A stretch of DNA of 64,000 nt from an uncultured Saprospiraceae bacterium (GTDB lineage Bacteria > Bacteroidota > Bacteroidia > Chitinophagales > Saprospiraceae): contig CALIAU010000001.1 of the NCBI GenBank assembly GCA_938045585.1, positions 248,001 to 312,000 of the forward strand, read 5' to 3'. This document shows, piece by piece, positions 35,260 through 44,145 of this stretch (its first letter is position 1; every line of letters starts with the position of its first letter). The notes below the pieces were generated by a model. It was given only the letters and a program-made list of their open reading frames with translations, was not told the DNA's origin and did not search any database. A program made the translations under genes and the position numbers.

Positions 35260-36825
35260 TTAAATTTTAAGTAACTTACCTGAATGCGTTTCATTGTTGA
35301 TGCTTAAAATATAACTATAGGATCCCTGAGGGAGTTCGTTGTTTATTGATATAGTTTGTTTACCCTTGTTTCTATTTGTTTGTACTTCTTTAAGGACTAG
35401 CTCACCAATGGAATTGTAAATTTCAACAGTAATGTCAGATCTAGTTTCTAATGTGTAATCAATGTTAATTACATCTACAAATGGCATTGGGTAGACATTT
35501 AATGCGTTTGTGTTTACTTTTGAACCCGGCTCAATTACTTTTAGTAATACATCAGGATTATTTGGATCGTAGATATAGATTCGTTTTGGTGTTGAAGATC
35601 TTGATTCAGAATCATTTCCTAATAATCCTTCTGTACAATCGCCTTCTTCGATTTCTGTGTACGTACCTCCTGCGGCTTCAATTGGACCTAAGACTCCTTC
35701 ACAACCATGATTTTCTAATGCTACAACTGAAACTGTAGTAGCACCAGCATCTAATAGTTCCTGAACTCCATGTGCAAATTCATCATCGTAGTCACTACAA
35801 CCGGTATCTGTATAAATAATTACATGTAAACATCTATTATCTGTGTTTAAGGTTCCATCCTCTAACCAGTCAGCAGCATCCCCGGTAGCATTTCCTATGT
35901 CCGTCCCTGGTCCTGTCATAGCATCACCTAAATCTACGTTTGGATCACATTCAAAATCATTTAGCACCACTGAACCTTCTCGATCATCCTGCCAAGTGCT
36001 TATTGCAAATTCAGATGCGCAATCACCACAATCATGTTGTACTTCATCAATCACTGCTTCTATCTGACATGCTACTTCGTCTAATTGTTCCTGTGACATA
36101 GAACCAGATCTATCAACCATAAATAGATAGTCGCAACATTTACCTTCATCTTCATGACAACCTGTTGTCATAAAACAATGCACATCCGAAACTTCTGCTC
36201 CACCCTGTACTTCACATGCCTCAGGACATTCTTCATATTCAGGACAGTATACAATGAGTCGGTAACCGTACTCTCTACATGGCTCTAGATCTTCGATTTC
36301 TGTAAAGTAGTCTTCTGTAATAGCTGTAGTTGTAGAAGGACCATCTGGGTTTTTTGGCCAGTATTCAAAATAATGGGGGATTCCATCATAACCATAAGCA
36401 TATAGGTAGGCAGAAGTATTAAATGCGCCTGCTTCACCAGTTATTTCTATTGGAGAATCGCAAGGACATTCGCATAGGGTCATTATACAAAATATTTCTT
36501 CAGGGTCTAACTCTGACCACTGTCCTGGTCCACATTTTTCGATCACACAGAATTCATATTTTGTACATTCTTCTAAGTCTGAAATAGTTATGACATGGCT
36601 TGATGTAAGCCCAGTATTGTTCCAGTCAAGATCGCCCTTAACTCTCCAAAGTACAAGAAAATCACCAGAAACTCCACCCCATGGATAGATGTATACGGCG
36701 GTATTAAATACGTCATAGTCAAGGTCTGAAGGGTCATAGTCGCATTGTGCACGCATGTCTGTAGCTCCAAGTAAAAAAGCAAAAGAGAACAAAGCTACCA
36801 TCAGTAAGTTGTTTAACTTTTTCAT
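35260..36825 (-). CDS. Secreted von Willebrand A-domain protein with T9SS sorting domain
   Basis: The 521-residue protein has a signal peptide (to about residue 26, MRAQ), two fibronectin-like Cys-rich segments (about 28-215, with paired ECTKYEFCVIEKCG and EPCREYGYRLIVYC blocks), a vWA domain (about 228-385) with MIDAS motif DRSGSMS and later GTDIGNA and HVIIYTDTGC, and a T9SS type A sorting domain (NVYPMPFVDVINIDYT to SGKLLKI). The MIDAS binds a metal and a protein ligand. Its promoter carries the element shared with the sigma and subtilisin genes, so it is likely part of the same regulon. Confidence 0.88.
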   Translation of the reverse strand: MKKLNNLLMVALFSFAFLLGATDMRAQCDYDPSDLDYDVFNTAVYIYPWGGVSGDFLVLWRVKGDLDWNNTGLTSSHVITISDLEECTKYEFCVIEKCGPGQWSELDPEEIFCIMTLCECPCDSPIEITGEAGAFNTSAYLYAYGYDGIPHYFEYWPKNPDGPSTTTAITEDYFTEIEDLEPCREYGYRLIVYCPEYEECPEACEVQGGAEVSDVHCFMTTGCHEDEGKCCDYLFMVDRSGSMSQEQLDEVACQIEAVIDEVQHDCGDCASEFAISTWQDDREGSVVLNDFECDPNVDLGDAMTGPGTDIGNATGDAADWLEDGTLNTDNRCLHVIIYTDTGCSDYDDEFAHGVQELLDAGATTVSVVALENHGCEGVLGPIEAAGGTYTEIEEGDCTEGLLGNDSESRSSTPKRIYIYDPNNPDVLLKVIEPGSKVNTNALNVYPMPFVDVINIDYTLETRSDITVEIYNSIGELVLKEVQTNRNKGKQTISINNELPQGSYSYILSINNETHSGKLLKI

Positions 36826-36937
36826 TTTAATAAGTTTAAATGTTTATAAAAATTTGTTTTAAAATGTTCAGCTGACAGAACTGAATGGAAAGCGTTTACG
36901 CTTTATTGTAGTCTTTGGTAGACTGTGGAAATCATGA

Positions 36938-36978
36938 TTATCCACTTATAAAAAGCATACACGAAAGAAGAACGTGAC
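36938..36978 (-). promoter_or_regulatory. Shared promoter element upstream of the vWA gene
   Basis: On the minus strand: GTCACG (36973-36978), 14 bases, ATGCTT (36953-36958), then TAAGTGGATAA (36938-36948). The sigma-factor gene has the same three blocks in the same order (41789-41828), and the subtilisin gene has the first two in weaker form. It lies about 110 bases before the vWA start. The remaining sequence up to the CHAT gene terminator is AT-rich and holds a second GTCACG in the opposite direction (37022-37027). Confidence 0.6.
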
Positions 36979-37112
36979 AAAAAGGATGCACATTTATTTT
37001 TTTCAATAAATTTAAAAATTAGTCACGTTTTTCTATTTGGAAAGATTCTATTATTAGAAGTCTATGACAGCTAAACAATTCAAAGGAAAGGTTTGGAGAT
37101 TTCAAAAATCAA

Positions 37113-37150
37113 AACAAGATGAATCTTGAATGTTCTAGATTCGTCTTGTT
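37113..37150 (-). terminator. Terminator overlapping the end of the CHAT gene
   Basis: AACAAGATGAATCT/AGATTCGTCTTGTT forms a 14-base stem with one mismatch, covering the CHAT stop codon at 37135-37137. On the minus strand it is followed by TTGATTTTTG. Confidence 0.75.
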
Positions 37151-39927
37151 TTTTTTTGTCTACTAAAAAAGTAAAACAAAGCGGTTATTAATAAAAGGAC
37201 TAATCCTGCAATAGGAAGAAAATTTGAATTGAAGTAGAGTGAGCTGTCATCACCAACAAGTATAAGATGAGCCCAATATTTAGGATGTTTGAAAGTAGGA
37301 GAGGCATTTTTGATATAGGCTAACTTTGCCAAACGCAAAGCTTCACTTTTAGTTTTTCCGCTTTTTAACAGTGTGTAAAAATGATCCAAGATTGTTCTGG
37401 TCGAGGCATCTGTAGATTCCCATAAACTAGTTACTACACTTGCACTACCAGCATGAATAAAGCTGCGTGTTAAGCTTCTAACTCCGTCGCCAACTGCAAC
37501 AGGGCCTGCGCCTGAATTGCAGGCTGACAAGACGATTAAATTCGCAGGCAGGTTAAGGTTGTAAATTTCAGAGGCGGTTAATTCGTCTGGACCATTGTCT
37601 TTTTCAAAAATGAGCGCTGAATTATCAGGGTTATTCCTATCCAGTGTTCCGTGCAAGGCAAAATGAAATAAGCCAAACTCTTGTGAAGCTGATTTGAAGT
37701 TTTCTTTGGTTGCAGTATTGTTTGTATATAATTTGCCATCCAAGATTGATTGTGCAGAATGTGCCTCACTAATCGTATGTGTAAGTTCTGGATAGTGTAT
37801 TTTGTTTTGGCTTGAAGAATTAGAAAAGCGATCTGTTTTATAGTCGGATGCATAGACAGCTAAACGGTTATTTTTATTTGGAGTATTTTTTCCATAAAGA
37901 AAGTTAGAGCCATACTCATAGGATATTTCAAATTTATCAATCCAAAGTGAATTGTTATCAAGCGGAATACTCTCAAAGGGGATTTGTAGAAGTGCTTGAT
38001 CTGGGATAATAATTAATTTATTTTTTTTTGACTGCTGCAGAAGCTCTGTTAAATCTTTAGGTAAAAAAGACTCTACCTGTGCACCCTTGGTGAGCTTGTC
38101 ATAATAAGCGATAATGGTATCTTGATCTAATACGCTCTTGCGCAGAATTGCAGTGGTTTTAGTAAGGTAAAAGTAATGTAGCTGATTCTCATGTATATGA
38201 AATTCTAATAAGCCTTCATTAGCATTTAAGTAGGTTTGGATGTCTTGAATATTTGGTGTTTGAATGGTTTCACTCTTTTCTACCACTTTATCAATGCCTG
38301 ATTTTTTTTGAAACAAGGCAAGTTCAATTTTATGCTTAGCAAGCTTGTTAAAAGCCTCTTTACGTTCTTTTTTACTTGCAATATCTACTCTTTGATATTG
38401 CTTACTTTTCAAAGTGACAGAGTCCTGTAATCTCTTTTCCGTGTTTAAGATGTCCTTTGAAAATTCTTGCGACTTGTATTCTTCAATGTTAATACTTCTA
38501 TCTAGAAGTTGAGACTTGAGTTTTGCAACAATCGCATAGGCACGTTCCAAGTATTCTTTCTGGTCTGCATTCTCAAATAGGTATTGTGCGCTCTTGATAC
38601 CAACTTGATAAAATTGTCTTGATGAGGCAAGTATTGGGAGGTATGAATTTTCATCCCAGTTTTCTTTAAACAAACGTCTATTTAGAGTGTCATACTTTTC
38701 CACAGCCAATAGGGTAGAGGCATACAGTTCTTTATTCCTCGATTTTTCTGCCAATGCAAATAAGGTCTTTGCCTTTAAGCCTAGTTGACGAAGAAGATGA
38801 GATTCACCAATAAATTGTTTGTTTTTTATACTAGGATGTTCTAAATAGTTACTGGATAAATCATTTGCTAAAAATTGCATGCCCTCTTGGTAGGTTTTAA
38901 GTGCTTTTTCATAATTGCCTTGCAAATAGTAAATATCACCTGAGTTTTCATAGTTCCCACTTATACGGCTAAGTTCCGTAGTGGCAATATTTTCAAAGTA
39001 CGATTGTCTTACCTTTAGTAATAACTGAATTGCGTCCTCATATTTGCCCTGTTCTTTTTTAATATGTGAATGATGATTGTATAAGTTGTTGAGATCTTGT
39101 GGCCTTAGATCCTTTGCTTGTTTAGCAATGGATATTGCCTTCAGAATATATTTTTCTGCGGATGTAAAATCTCCAATAAAGCGATATTGTTTAGATATGT
39201 CATCAGAAATTCTAGCTGCTTTTATTGCTTCATCATTTTTTAGTTGTTGAGATATTTCTAATGCCTCTTTTAAAATTGAAATTGCTTCTTGGTGTAAGCC
39301 TTCTTTTTCAAGAATCATTGACTTTGCTCGCAGTAAATTTCTATAGTAAGAGTTTTTAGCACCTAGATGACTTGCTTCTGCTTTTTCAAAGTAAAAGATG
39401 GCTTTTGCGTTATCTCCTTGAAATGCGTAAAAGTTCCCAATTTCAGTAAAGTGATTGGAACTAGAGGAATGTGGATTGCTGAGTTTGTTTTCAATAGCAA
39501 TTACTTTATAATAGTATTGCTCCGCCTTTTTAGTTTCTCCTAAAAAATCTAAAGCTTGTGCAATGTTAAAATAGGTGATAGCAATGTCAGAACTCATTGA
39601 GTCTATACAGGACAACTGCTGACTCAATACTGATTTTTGAATTTCAAGAGCTCTTCTATCATCTTGTAAAACATTAAAGAAGTACGCACCGAGCTTTTTG
39701 TTGATCAAATAACTATAAGGACAATTTGTAATACTGTCCCTGTATTCTTTCTTTAAGTCTGAAATCTTACTATAAAAGAGACTGGAGTCTTTTACAGATC
39801 TTGCATACCTCGAGCTCAGCTCCTCTAGTTGTATGTTAAAACTGTTTTGTTGGGCTGACATGCCAAACAAAATGAAGAGTTGAAAAATTATAAAAAAGCA
39901 AAGGTGTTTTGTTCCATTGAAGGACAT
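37135..39927 (-). CDS. TPR-CHAT protease-like protein with C-terminal membrane anchor
   Basis: I start at 39927 (MSFNGTKHLCFFIIFQLFIL, a signal peptide); the more upstream ATG at 39963 falls inside a terminator-like hairpin. The 930-residue protein has about ten TPR repeats (about 60-380), a helical linker (about 430-560), a CHAT domain (about 600-890) and a single C-terminal membrane helix (about 900-922) with a basic tail (RQKKTRR). The caspase-type dyad is intact: His in FALHG (residue 759, codon 37651-37653) and Cys in LSACNSG (residue 803, codon 37519-37521). CHAT proteins are caspase/separase relatives; TPR-CHAT is also the protease of the type III-E CRISPR effector. Here signal peptide and anchor imply a periplasmic or surface enzyme. 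Next to a subtilisin. Confidence 0.92.
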   Translation of the reverse strand: MSFNGTKHLCFFIIFQLFILFGMSAQQNSFNIQLEELSSRYARSVKDSSLFYSKISDLKKEYRDSITNCPYSYLINKKLGAYFFNVLQDDRRALEIQKSVLSQQLSCIDSMSSDIAITYFNIAQALDFLGETKKAEQYYYKVIAIENKLSNPHSSSSNHFTEIGNFYAFQGDNAKAIFYFEKAEASHLGAKNSYYRNLLRAKSMILEKEGLHQEAISILKEALEISQQLKNDEAIKAARISDDISKQYRFIGDFTSAEKYILKAISIAKQAKDLRPQDLNNLYNHHSHIKKEQGKYEDAIQLLLKVRQSYFENIATTELSRISGNYENSGDIYYLQGNYEKALKTYQEGMQFLANDLSSNYLEHPSIKNKQFIGESHLLRQLGLKAKTLFALAEKSRNKELYASTLLAVEKYDTLNRRLFKENWDENSYLPILASSRQFYQVGIKSAQYLFENADQKEYLERAYAIVAKLKSQLLDRSINIEEYKSQEFSKDILNTEKRLQDSVTLKSKQYQRVDIASKKERKEAFNKLAKHKIELALFQKKSGIDKVVEKSETIQTPNIQDIQTYLNANEGLLEFHIHENQLHYFYLTKTTAILRKSVLDQDTIIAYYDKLTKGAQVESFLPKDLTELLQQSKKNKLIIIPDQALLQIPFESIPLDNNSLWIDKFEISYEYGSNFLYGKNTPNKNNRLAVYASDYKTDRFSNSSSQNKIHYPELTHTISEAHSAQSILDGKLYTNNTATKENFKSASQEFGLFHFALHGTLDRNNPDNSALIFEKDNGPDELTASEIYNLNLPANLIVLSACNSGAGPVAVGDGVRSLTRSFIHAGSASVVTSLWESTDASTRTILDHFYTLLKSGKTKSEALRLAKLAYIKNASPTFKHPKYWAHLILVGDDSSLYFNSNFLPIAGLVLLLITALFYFFSRQKKTRRI

Positions 39928-39938
39928 AACTAAATGTA

Positions 39939-39983
39939 AAAAAAATACCATCCAGTTTATCACAAACTGGATGGTATTTTTTT
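39939..39983. terminator. Strong hairpin between subtilisin and CHAT genes
   Basis: A perfect 14-bp stem ATACCATCCAGTTT/AAACTGGATGGTAT (39945-39977) with loop ATCAC, extended by A/T runs on both sides. It begins right after the subtilisin stop (39984) and ends 12 bases before the CHAT start. It would end or attenuate transcription into the CHAT gene. Confidence 0.8.
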
Positions 39984-41537
39984 CTAAAGTCTCATAAACT
40001 GACCAACCATCCTTTTGTTTTGTGAGAAAACGTGAATGGTATATATGCCGTTTGAAAGATGCTCTAAATCGTACTTTAGAGTATTTTCACCTGTAAAGAC
40101 TTTAAATTGTTTTGTAATGGTATGTTGCCCGAGTTGATCGTAAATAGAAAGATGTACTTCTTCATTCGAATCATGTTCAAAACGTATTTGAATGAAATTC
40201 TCATTGCTAGGGTTTGGATATAAACTCATTTCTGAACTTGAATAAGAATTTGAACGTATTTCTTCAATATTGCAATACCCTAATATACTTAAAGCACTTT
40301 CTGCATTTAAATAGCCTCCAGAAACTAACTTAGTTTCTAGCTCATTTGTACCTGTAGCACTATTTACTATTGCACATTTTATTTCATTTGCATTGAATTC
40401 AATTTGGTGTGTAGCCAGACTAGCAGCAAGACCAGTTACAATTGCAGTGGACTGTGAGGTTCCAGTTTTATGTTCCAGACCTTCGGGTGTTAAACCAGGA
40501 ATTTTATACCCAGGTGCAACTATATCTACGCTCTTTTCACCATAATTAGAAAATTCCGCTACATTATCTGTACAATCATAAGTGCCTACTGTCAATAAAT
40601 TATTAAATGTATAAGCCGCTGGCCAATTTGGTAAATTAATAGGGTCATCAATATCTTCTCCATCATTACCCGCTGCACAAACTATTAAAAGCTCATAATC
40701 ATTAAGCGTCGATTCTAATGAATGTCGCAGGGGTGATCGAAGAGCTTCTGTACTTGATTCTTTAAAGCTCCAACTGAAATTTGCAATCTGCATACCATCT
40801 AAAACCGATTCTTCAAATGCGTAAATAATTTCGGCAATATATCCTATGCCAGAATTGTCAAAAGTTTTAGACATTTTAAAATGTAAATCTGGAGGCACCA
40901 TACCCTTAATGCCTGCGTCTTTATTTGCAATATGTGCAACGCATGAAGAAATATGTGTTCCGTGTCCGTGGAAATCTTCAGCTACGGTATCATCTTCTAA
41001 GTAGTCATATTCAGAGTAGTCATAAATATTGAAATAATATTCATTGATAATACTTGGTATCGGATAGGTGAAACCTGTATCAAAAATGCCTAAATCTACT
41101 GAGTGTGTAGATGTATTTGTATAGCTTGAAATCTGTCCATAACAGTCCATTTGCAGGTCAGGTCCAGAATTTCCAGGAATGCCACTGTCAGGATTATCAT
41201 ATATTCCATCAGTTTCGTAATCAAGCCCAGCCTCTTGCACCTTTGCTCTTGATCTAGCCGTGGAGGACTCCTCATTTATATTGTATATAGTTGTATTTGT
41301 AGGAGGGTAAACGAAAGGGAAATCAATCACCTCCCATAGTCTTGTAGCAGAGATAGGAGATACCCAGATTTCAGTACAGTTTAAGTCTTCTAAAGCTTCA
41401 TCGATATCATCCTGGGTAGCGTCTTCTTCAAAAACTATCAGAAATCTGTTAGGAGAATAGCTACTTTGTGCGAGGATAAATTGTGTTGTAAGGAGAAGTG
41501 TTAGAATGAGTAGAAAAGGGTTAATTCTATTATTCAT
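39984..41537 (-). CDS. Subtilisin-like (S8) serine protease with T9SS sorting domain
   Basis: I start at 41537 (MNNRINPFLLILTLLLTTQF, a signal peptide ending ILAQ) rather than 41567. The 517-residue protease has a propeptide-like region (about 25-110, FLIVFEEDATQDDIDEALED), an S8 domain with the triad Asp153 (GIFDTGF), His192 (GHGTH) and Ser361 (GTSQST), plus the oxyanion Asn in AAGND, and a C-terminal T9SS sorting domain (YPNPSNENFIQIRF to FMRL). It is exported to the surface. It lies directly upstream of the CHAT gene across a hairpin and its promoter matches the sigma-gene element. It may process or activate the CHAT protein; that is inference. Confidence 0.93.
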   Translation of the reverse strand: MNNRINPFLLILTLLLTTQFILAQSSYSPNRFLIVFEEDATQDDIDEALEDLNCTEIWVSPISATRLWEVIDFPFVYPPTNTTIYNINEESSTARSRAKVQEAGLDYETDGIYDNPDSGIPGNSGPDLQMDCYGQISSYTNTSTHSVDLGIFDTGFTYPIPSIINEYYFNIYDYSEYDYLEDDTVAEDFHGHGTHISSCVAHIANKDAGIKGMVPPDLHFKMSKTFDNSGIGYIAEIIYAFEESVLDGMQIANFSWSFKESSTEALRSPLRHSLESTLNDYELLIVCAAGNDGEDIDDPINLPNWPAAYTFNNLLTVGTYDCTDNVAEFSNYGEKSVDIVAPGYKIPGLTPEGLEHKTGTSQSTAIVTGLAASLATHQIEFNANEIKCAIVNSATGTNELETKLVSGGYLNAESALSILGYCNIEEIRSNSYSSSEMSLYPNPSNENFIQIRFEHDSNEEVHLSIYDQLGQHTITKQFKVFTGENTLKYDLEHLSNGIYTIHVFSQNKRMVGQFMRL

Positions 41538-41574
41538 AATGGTGAGATTTTGGATTAAATAGTTCAATTATCAA

Positions 41575-41606
41575 CTCTAAAAGATTTGGTAATGAATAAA
41601 CGTGAC
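41575..41606 (-). promoter_or_regulatory. Shared promoter element upstream of the subtilisin gene
   Basis: On the minus strand GTCACG (41601-41606) is followed after 14 bases by AATCTT (41581-41586) and TTAGAG. The spacing equals that in the vWA and sigma elements; the second block is weaker. It is 38 bases from the start codon. A further weaker GTCACA lies at 41747-41752. Confidence 0.5.
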
Positions 41607-41788
41607 ACATTTCTCCTAAAAAGTACATTTATTTTTCAGAAAATGAGCAACTCGTTCCTAGAAAACGAGTTGCTTTGGATAATTGAACCTCACAGTTATG
41701 AAATAACTATATGAGAATTATCTTTAAAAGAGTACAACTTCAGGATTGTGACAAAAAATGAACAGGTAAAAAAAAATAAAATTTTTAT

Positions 41789-41828
41789 GTCACGAATTAT
41801 GAATTTCAATGCTTATGTAAGTGGATAA
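41789..41828 (+). promoter_or_regulatory. Shared promoter element upstream of the sigma-factor gene
   Basis: GTCACG (41789-41794), 14 bases, ATGCTT (41809-41814), three bases, TAAGTGGATAA (41818-41828). This matches the vWA element except for one extra base there. It lies 20 bases before the ATG at 41848, and the GTG start at 41821 would fall inside it. Self-regulation of the sigma factor is a natural reading. Confidence 0.6.
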
Positions 41829-41847
41829 GATTACGAACTTTTACAGT

Positions 41848-42405
41848 ATGGAAGACAAAAACTTTGGTTTGACTGAAGCTACATTCCAAAATATGGTAAA
41901 TGACTTAAAAAGTGGAAAAGAAGAATTGTTTGAACATATCTTTTTGAGCCAATTTGAAAAGTCTATTGCTTTTATAAAAGGAAGGTACAAAATGACACAA
42001 GGGCAGGCATATGATGCATGCATGGATAGTTTGATAGAGTTTAGGCGTTGTTTGTTACTTGACAAAATAGCCTATGGGAATCTAAATTATTTATTTACTA
42101 AAATGGCCTCACAGCGGTTTTTTAAAAATGTCAAAAAAGATAATGCGTACGATGAAATGCCAGAAAATATGGAAATAGTAGATGATGAAATGATATTGTA
42201 TTCGGATGAAAAAATAATTTTGGAAAAGGCCTGGGCTAGACTTGGGCAAAACTGTCAAGACTTGTTGAAAAAGTATTATTACCTAAATATAAAACTAAAA
42301 ATACTTGCTGAACAAGACAGTAAAAAACCAGAATCAATCAGAAAGCAAAAGCAGAGATGTTTAAATACACTTAGGATTAACTTCCAAAGCTTAATGAAAC
42401 CTTAA
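41848..42405 (+). CDS. Small sigma-70/ECF-like RNA polymerase sigma factor
   Basis: I start at the ATG 41848 (MEDKNFGLTEATFQN); the GTG at 41821 lies inside the shared promoter element. The 185-residue protein has a sigma region 2-like helix set (about 15-95, ELFEHIFLSQFEKSIAFI and TKMASQRFFKNVKKD) and a region 4-like helix-turn-helix (about 125-180, WARLGQNCQDLLKKYYYLN... ESIRKQKQRCLNTLRINF). It fits the short sigma factors that Bacteroidota place beside TPR-CHAT genes (from memory). A membrane TPR protein follows after 3 bases, a typical anti-sigma position. Confidence 0.8.
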   Translation: MEDKNFGLTEATFQNMVNDLKSGKEELFEHIFLSQFEKSIAFIKGRYKMTQGQAYDACMDSLIEFRRCLLLDKIAYGNLNYLFTKMASQRFFKNVKKDNAYDEMPENMEIVDDEMILYSDEKIILEKAWARLGQNCQDLLKKYYYLNIKLKILAEQDSKKPESIRKQKQRCLNTLRINFQSLMKP

Positions 42406-42408
42406 TCT

Positions 42409-43098
42409 ATGAAAAATTTAAAAAAACTAATTGATCCTAATTTGGATGAACAAAAATTGGATCAATATATGTCTCAAATTCTTCAGGAAAAATTTGATCA
42501 AGAACTGAAGGATAAGTATTCTAAGAAATTATCTGAAAAGTATAATCTTGACAAAGAAGCTGGGTCTGAAAGAACAATGCCAGCGACCAAAAAGAGTTGG
42601 GTACTATACGCAGTAATTGCTTTCTGTCTCAGTCTTGCTGCTTTTTTTGCAATGAAGAAACTAAGCGCTAAAAGCTCTCTGAATCCAGAAGAGTTTAAAA
42701 TGATGGCGATAACGTATGATGAACAAAATCCATTTCAAGCTAAGGTTCTTACACGTAATGTAGTTGATGAAGTGAAATTTAGAGCATTTCAAGATTTTGA
42801 AAATGAAAATTTCCTAAGTGTAGTTGAGAAATTAGAAGCCAGTCCTTCGGAAAACAAAGAAGATCTTTTTCTGTTAGCATATTCTCATTTTAAATTAGGG
42901 AACTATAAAGACGCTGAACAAATATTTATAAATATTGGGTTGCAAGATTCTGATGATAATTATCTAGCAGAGGCAAGGTTTTACAGGGTTATGAGCTTAT
43001 TTGCAGATGGCAAAAAGGAAGAAGGCATGATAGCTATGTCGTTCTTAGCAAAAGATTCATGGGAGTATACCGAATTATTAAAAGTAATAAATAGGTAG
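42409..43098 (+). CDS. Membrane TPR protein, putative anti-sigma partner
   Basis: The 229-residue protein has a charged N-terminal cytoplasmic region (about 1-60, coiled DQELKDKYSKKLSEKY), one membrane helix (about 64-82, VLYAVIAFCLSLAAFFAM) and an external part with two TPR-like repeats (about 115-220, LFLLAYSHFKLGNYKDAEQIF). It lies 3 bases after the sigma gene. This layout resembles membrane anti-sigma factors with a cytoplasmic binding tail and an outer sensing part, but no known anti-sigma domain is recognised. Confidence 0.6.
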   Translation: MKNLKKLIDPNLDEQKLDQYMSQILQEKFDQELKDKYSKKLSEKYNLDKEAGSERTMPATKKSWVLYAVIAFCLSLAAFFAMKKLSAKSSLNPEEFKMMAITYDEQNPFQAKVLTRNVVDEVKFRAFQDFENENFLSVVEKLEASPSENKEDLFLLAYSHFKLGNYKDAEQIFINIGLQDSDDNYLAEARFYRVMSLFADGKKEEGMIAMSFLAKDSWEYTELLKVINR

Positions 43099-43103
43099 AA
43101 GGC

Positions 43104-44141
43104 TTAGTTATTGAAGCAACTAACAAGTCCATCTTCGTAAATGCAGGCGCCTCTTTCTGTACCAAACCATATTTTTTTATCAGAGTCCTCTGTTATACCA
43201 AACACTTGTCCGTTTTCTTTATGTATTAGTTGAATTGAATAGTCCTGAGAGAGGAGAGGTAGAGCTTCAATTTTATATAATGACATGCTGTAGCTTCTAC
43301 TTCCTGCACTTCTACTAATCCAAATATTCCCCCTGCTATCTTGAAAAATATTACCTACAAATTCTTCTAATATTTGTTTAAATGTTACACCATCATAGAC
43401 CCATAAACCATCGTTTCCTCCTAGCCACATGTTTCCTTTGTCGTCTCTAATTATCGAACGTACATTTGTAAATGCTGTTCCGTCTTTTCTTTCAATTCTT
43501 TCAAATTCTATTCCATCAAACTTGCTAGCATATCCTCGCGCTCCTATCCAGAGAGTATTTTCTGCGTCCTCAACAATTGCATTTATGTCGTTATCACTCA
43601 AGCCATCTTCTGTTGAGTAGTTGGTGAATTCTTTTCCATCAAAACTACTCAGGCCGACTCGTGTACCAAACCAAAGCAAACCATTTCTATCCTCATAAAT
43701 ACAGCCTACATCATCATTTACTAGCCCATTCTTTTTGCTCAGGTTGGTATAGCTAAACTGATCGTATTTAAATATGCCTGCACCTATAGTACCAAACCAA
43801 AGATTCTTTTTACTATCCTCCAATAAAGAAAAAGCTCGATATCGTCTAAGTTCTTCCTTATTAGTAATATTTGTAAAGACATCCCCATTGTATTGCATTA
43901 TACCTTCCCAGCTAGCAAACCACATGTTTCCATTCTGATCTTGCATGATGTTTCGGGTGATATTATTCGGACCATTCTTAGATTCAATTTCAACAGTTTC
44001 TGAAAAGTAGAAATCTTTTTCTATCGGCTCTCTTACCTGCTTGGGTGTTTCTTGTGCAGCACTTTGCTTCTCCACTCCTTTGCATCCAATAAATATAACA
44101 GTAGAAAGAAAAAGGATTAAACAGAATTGTTTCAAATGCAT
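43104..44141 (-). CDS. Beta-propeller lipoprotein (two-component-regulator repeats)
   Basis: The 345-residue lipoprotein (lipobox FIGC, Cys20) has about seven propeller blades of the Reg_prop type, for example DQNGNMWFASWEGIMQYNG, DSKKNLWFGTIGAGIFKYD and DRNGLLWFGTRVGLSSFDG. No kinase domain is present. It is encoded 4 bases after a SusC-like receptor, so the two are probably translated together and form an outer-membrane pair. It may act as the surface ligand-binding lid, as SusD does. Confidence 0.8.
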   Translation of the reverse strand: MHLKQFCLILFLSTVIFIGCKGVEKQSAAQETPKQVREPIEKDFYFSETVEIESKNGPNNITRNIMQDQNGNMWFASWEGIMQYNGDVFTNITNKEELRRYRAFSLLEDSKKNLWFGTIGAGIFKYDQFSYTNLSKKNGLVNDDVGCIYEDRNGLLWFGTRVGLSSFDGKEFTNYSTEDGLSDNDINAIVEDAENTLWIGARGYASKFDGIEFERIERKDGTAFTNVRSIIRDDKGNMWLGGNDGLWVYDGVTFKQILEEFVGNIFQDSRGNIWISRSAGSRSYSMSLYKIEALPLLSQDYSIQLIHKENGQVFGITEDSDKKIWFGTERGACIYEDGLVSCFNN

Positions 44142-44145
44142 AGGA

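Noticed and set aside
37135-39927. CHAT protein as part of a type III-E CRISPR (gRAMP) system
   Set aside because: No Cas7-like fusion, cas1 or repeat array is present, and this protein has a signal peptide and membrane anchor.
41821-41847. GTG start for the sigma factor
   Set aside because: It lies within the TAAGTGGATAA block of the shared promoter element; the ATG at 41848 begins the protein body.
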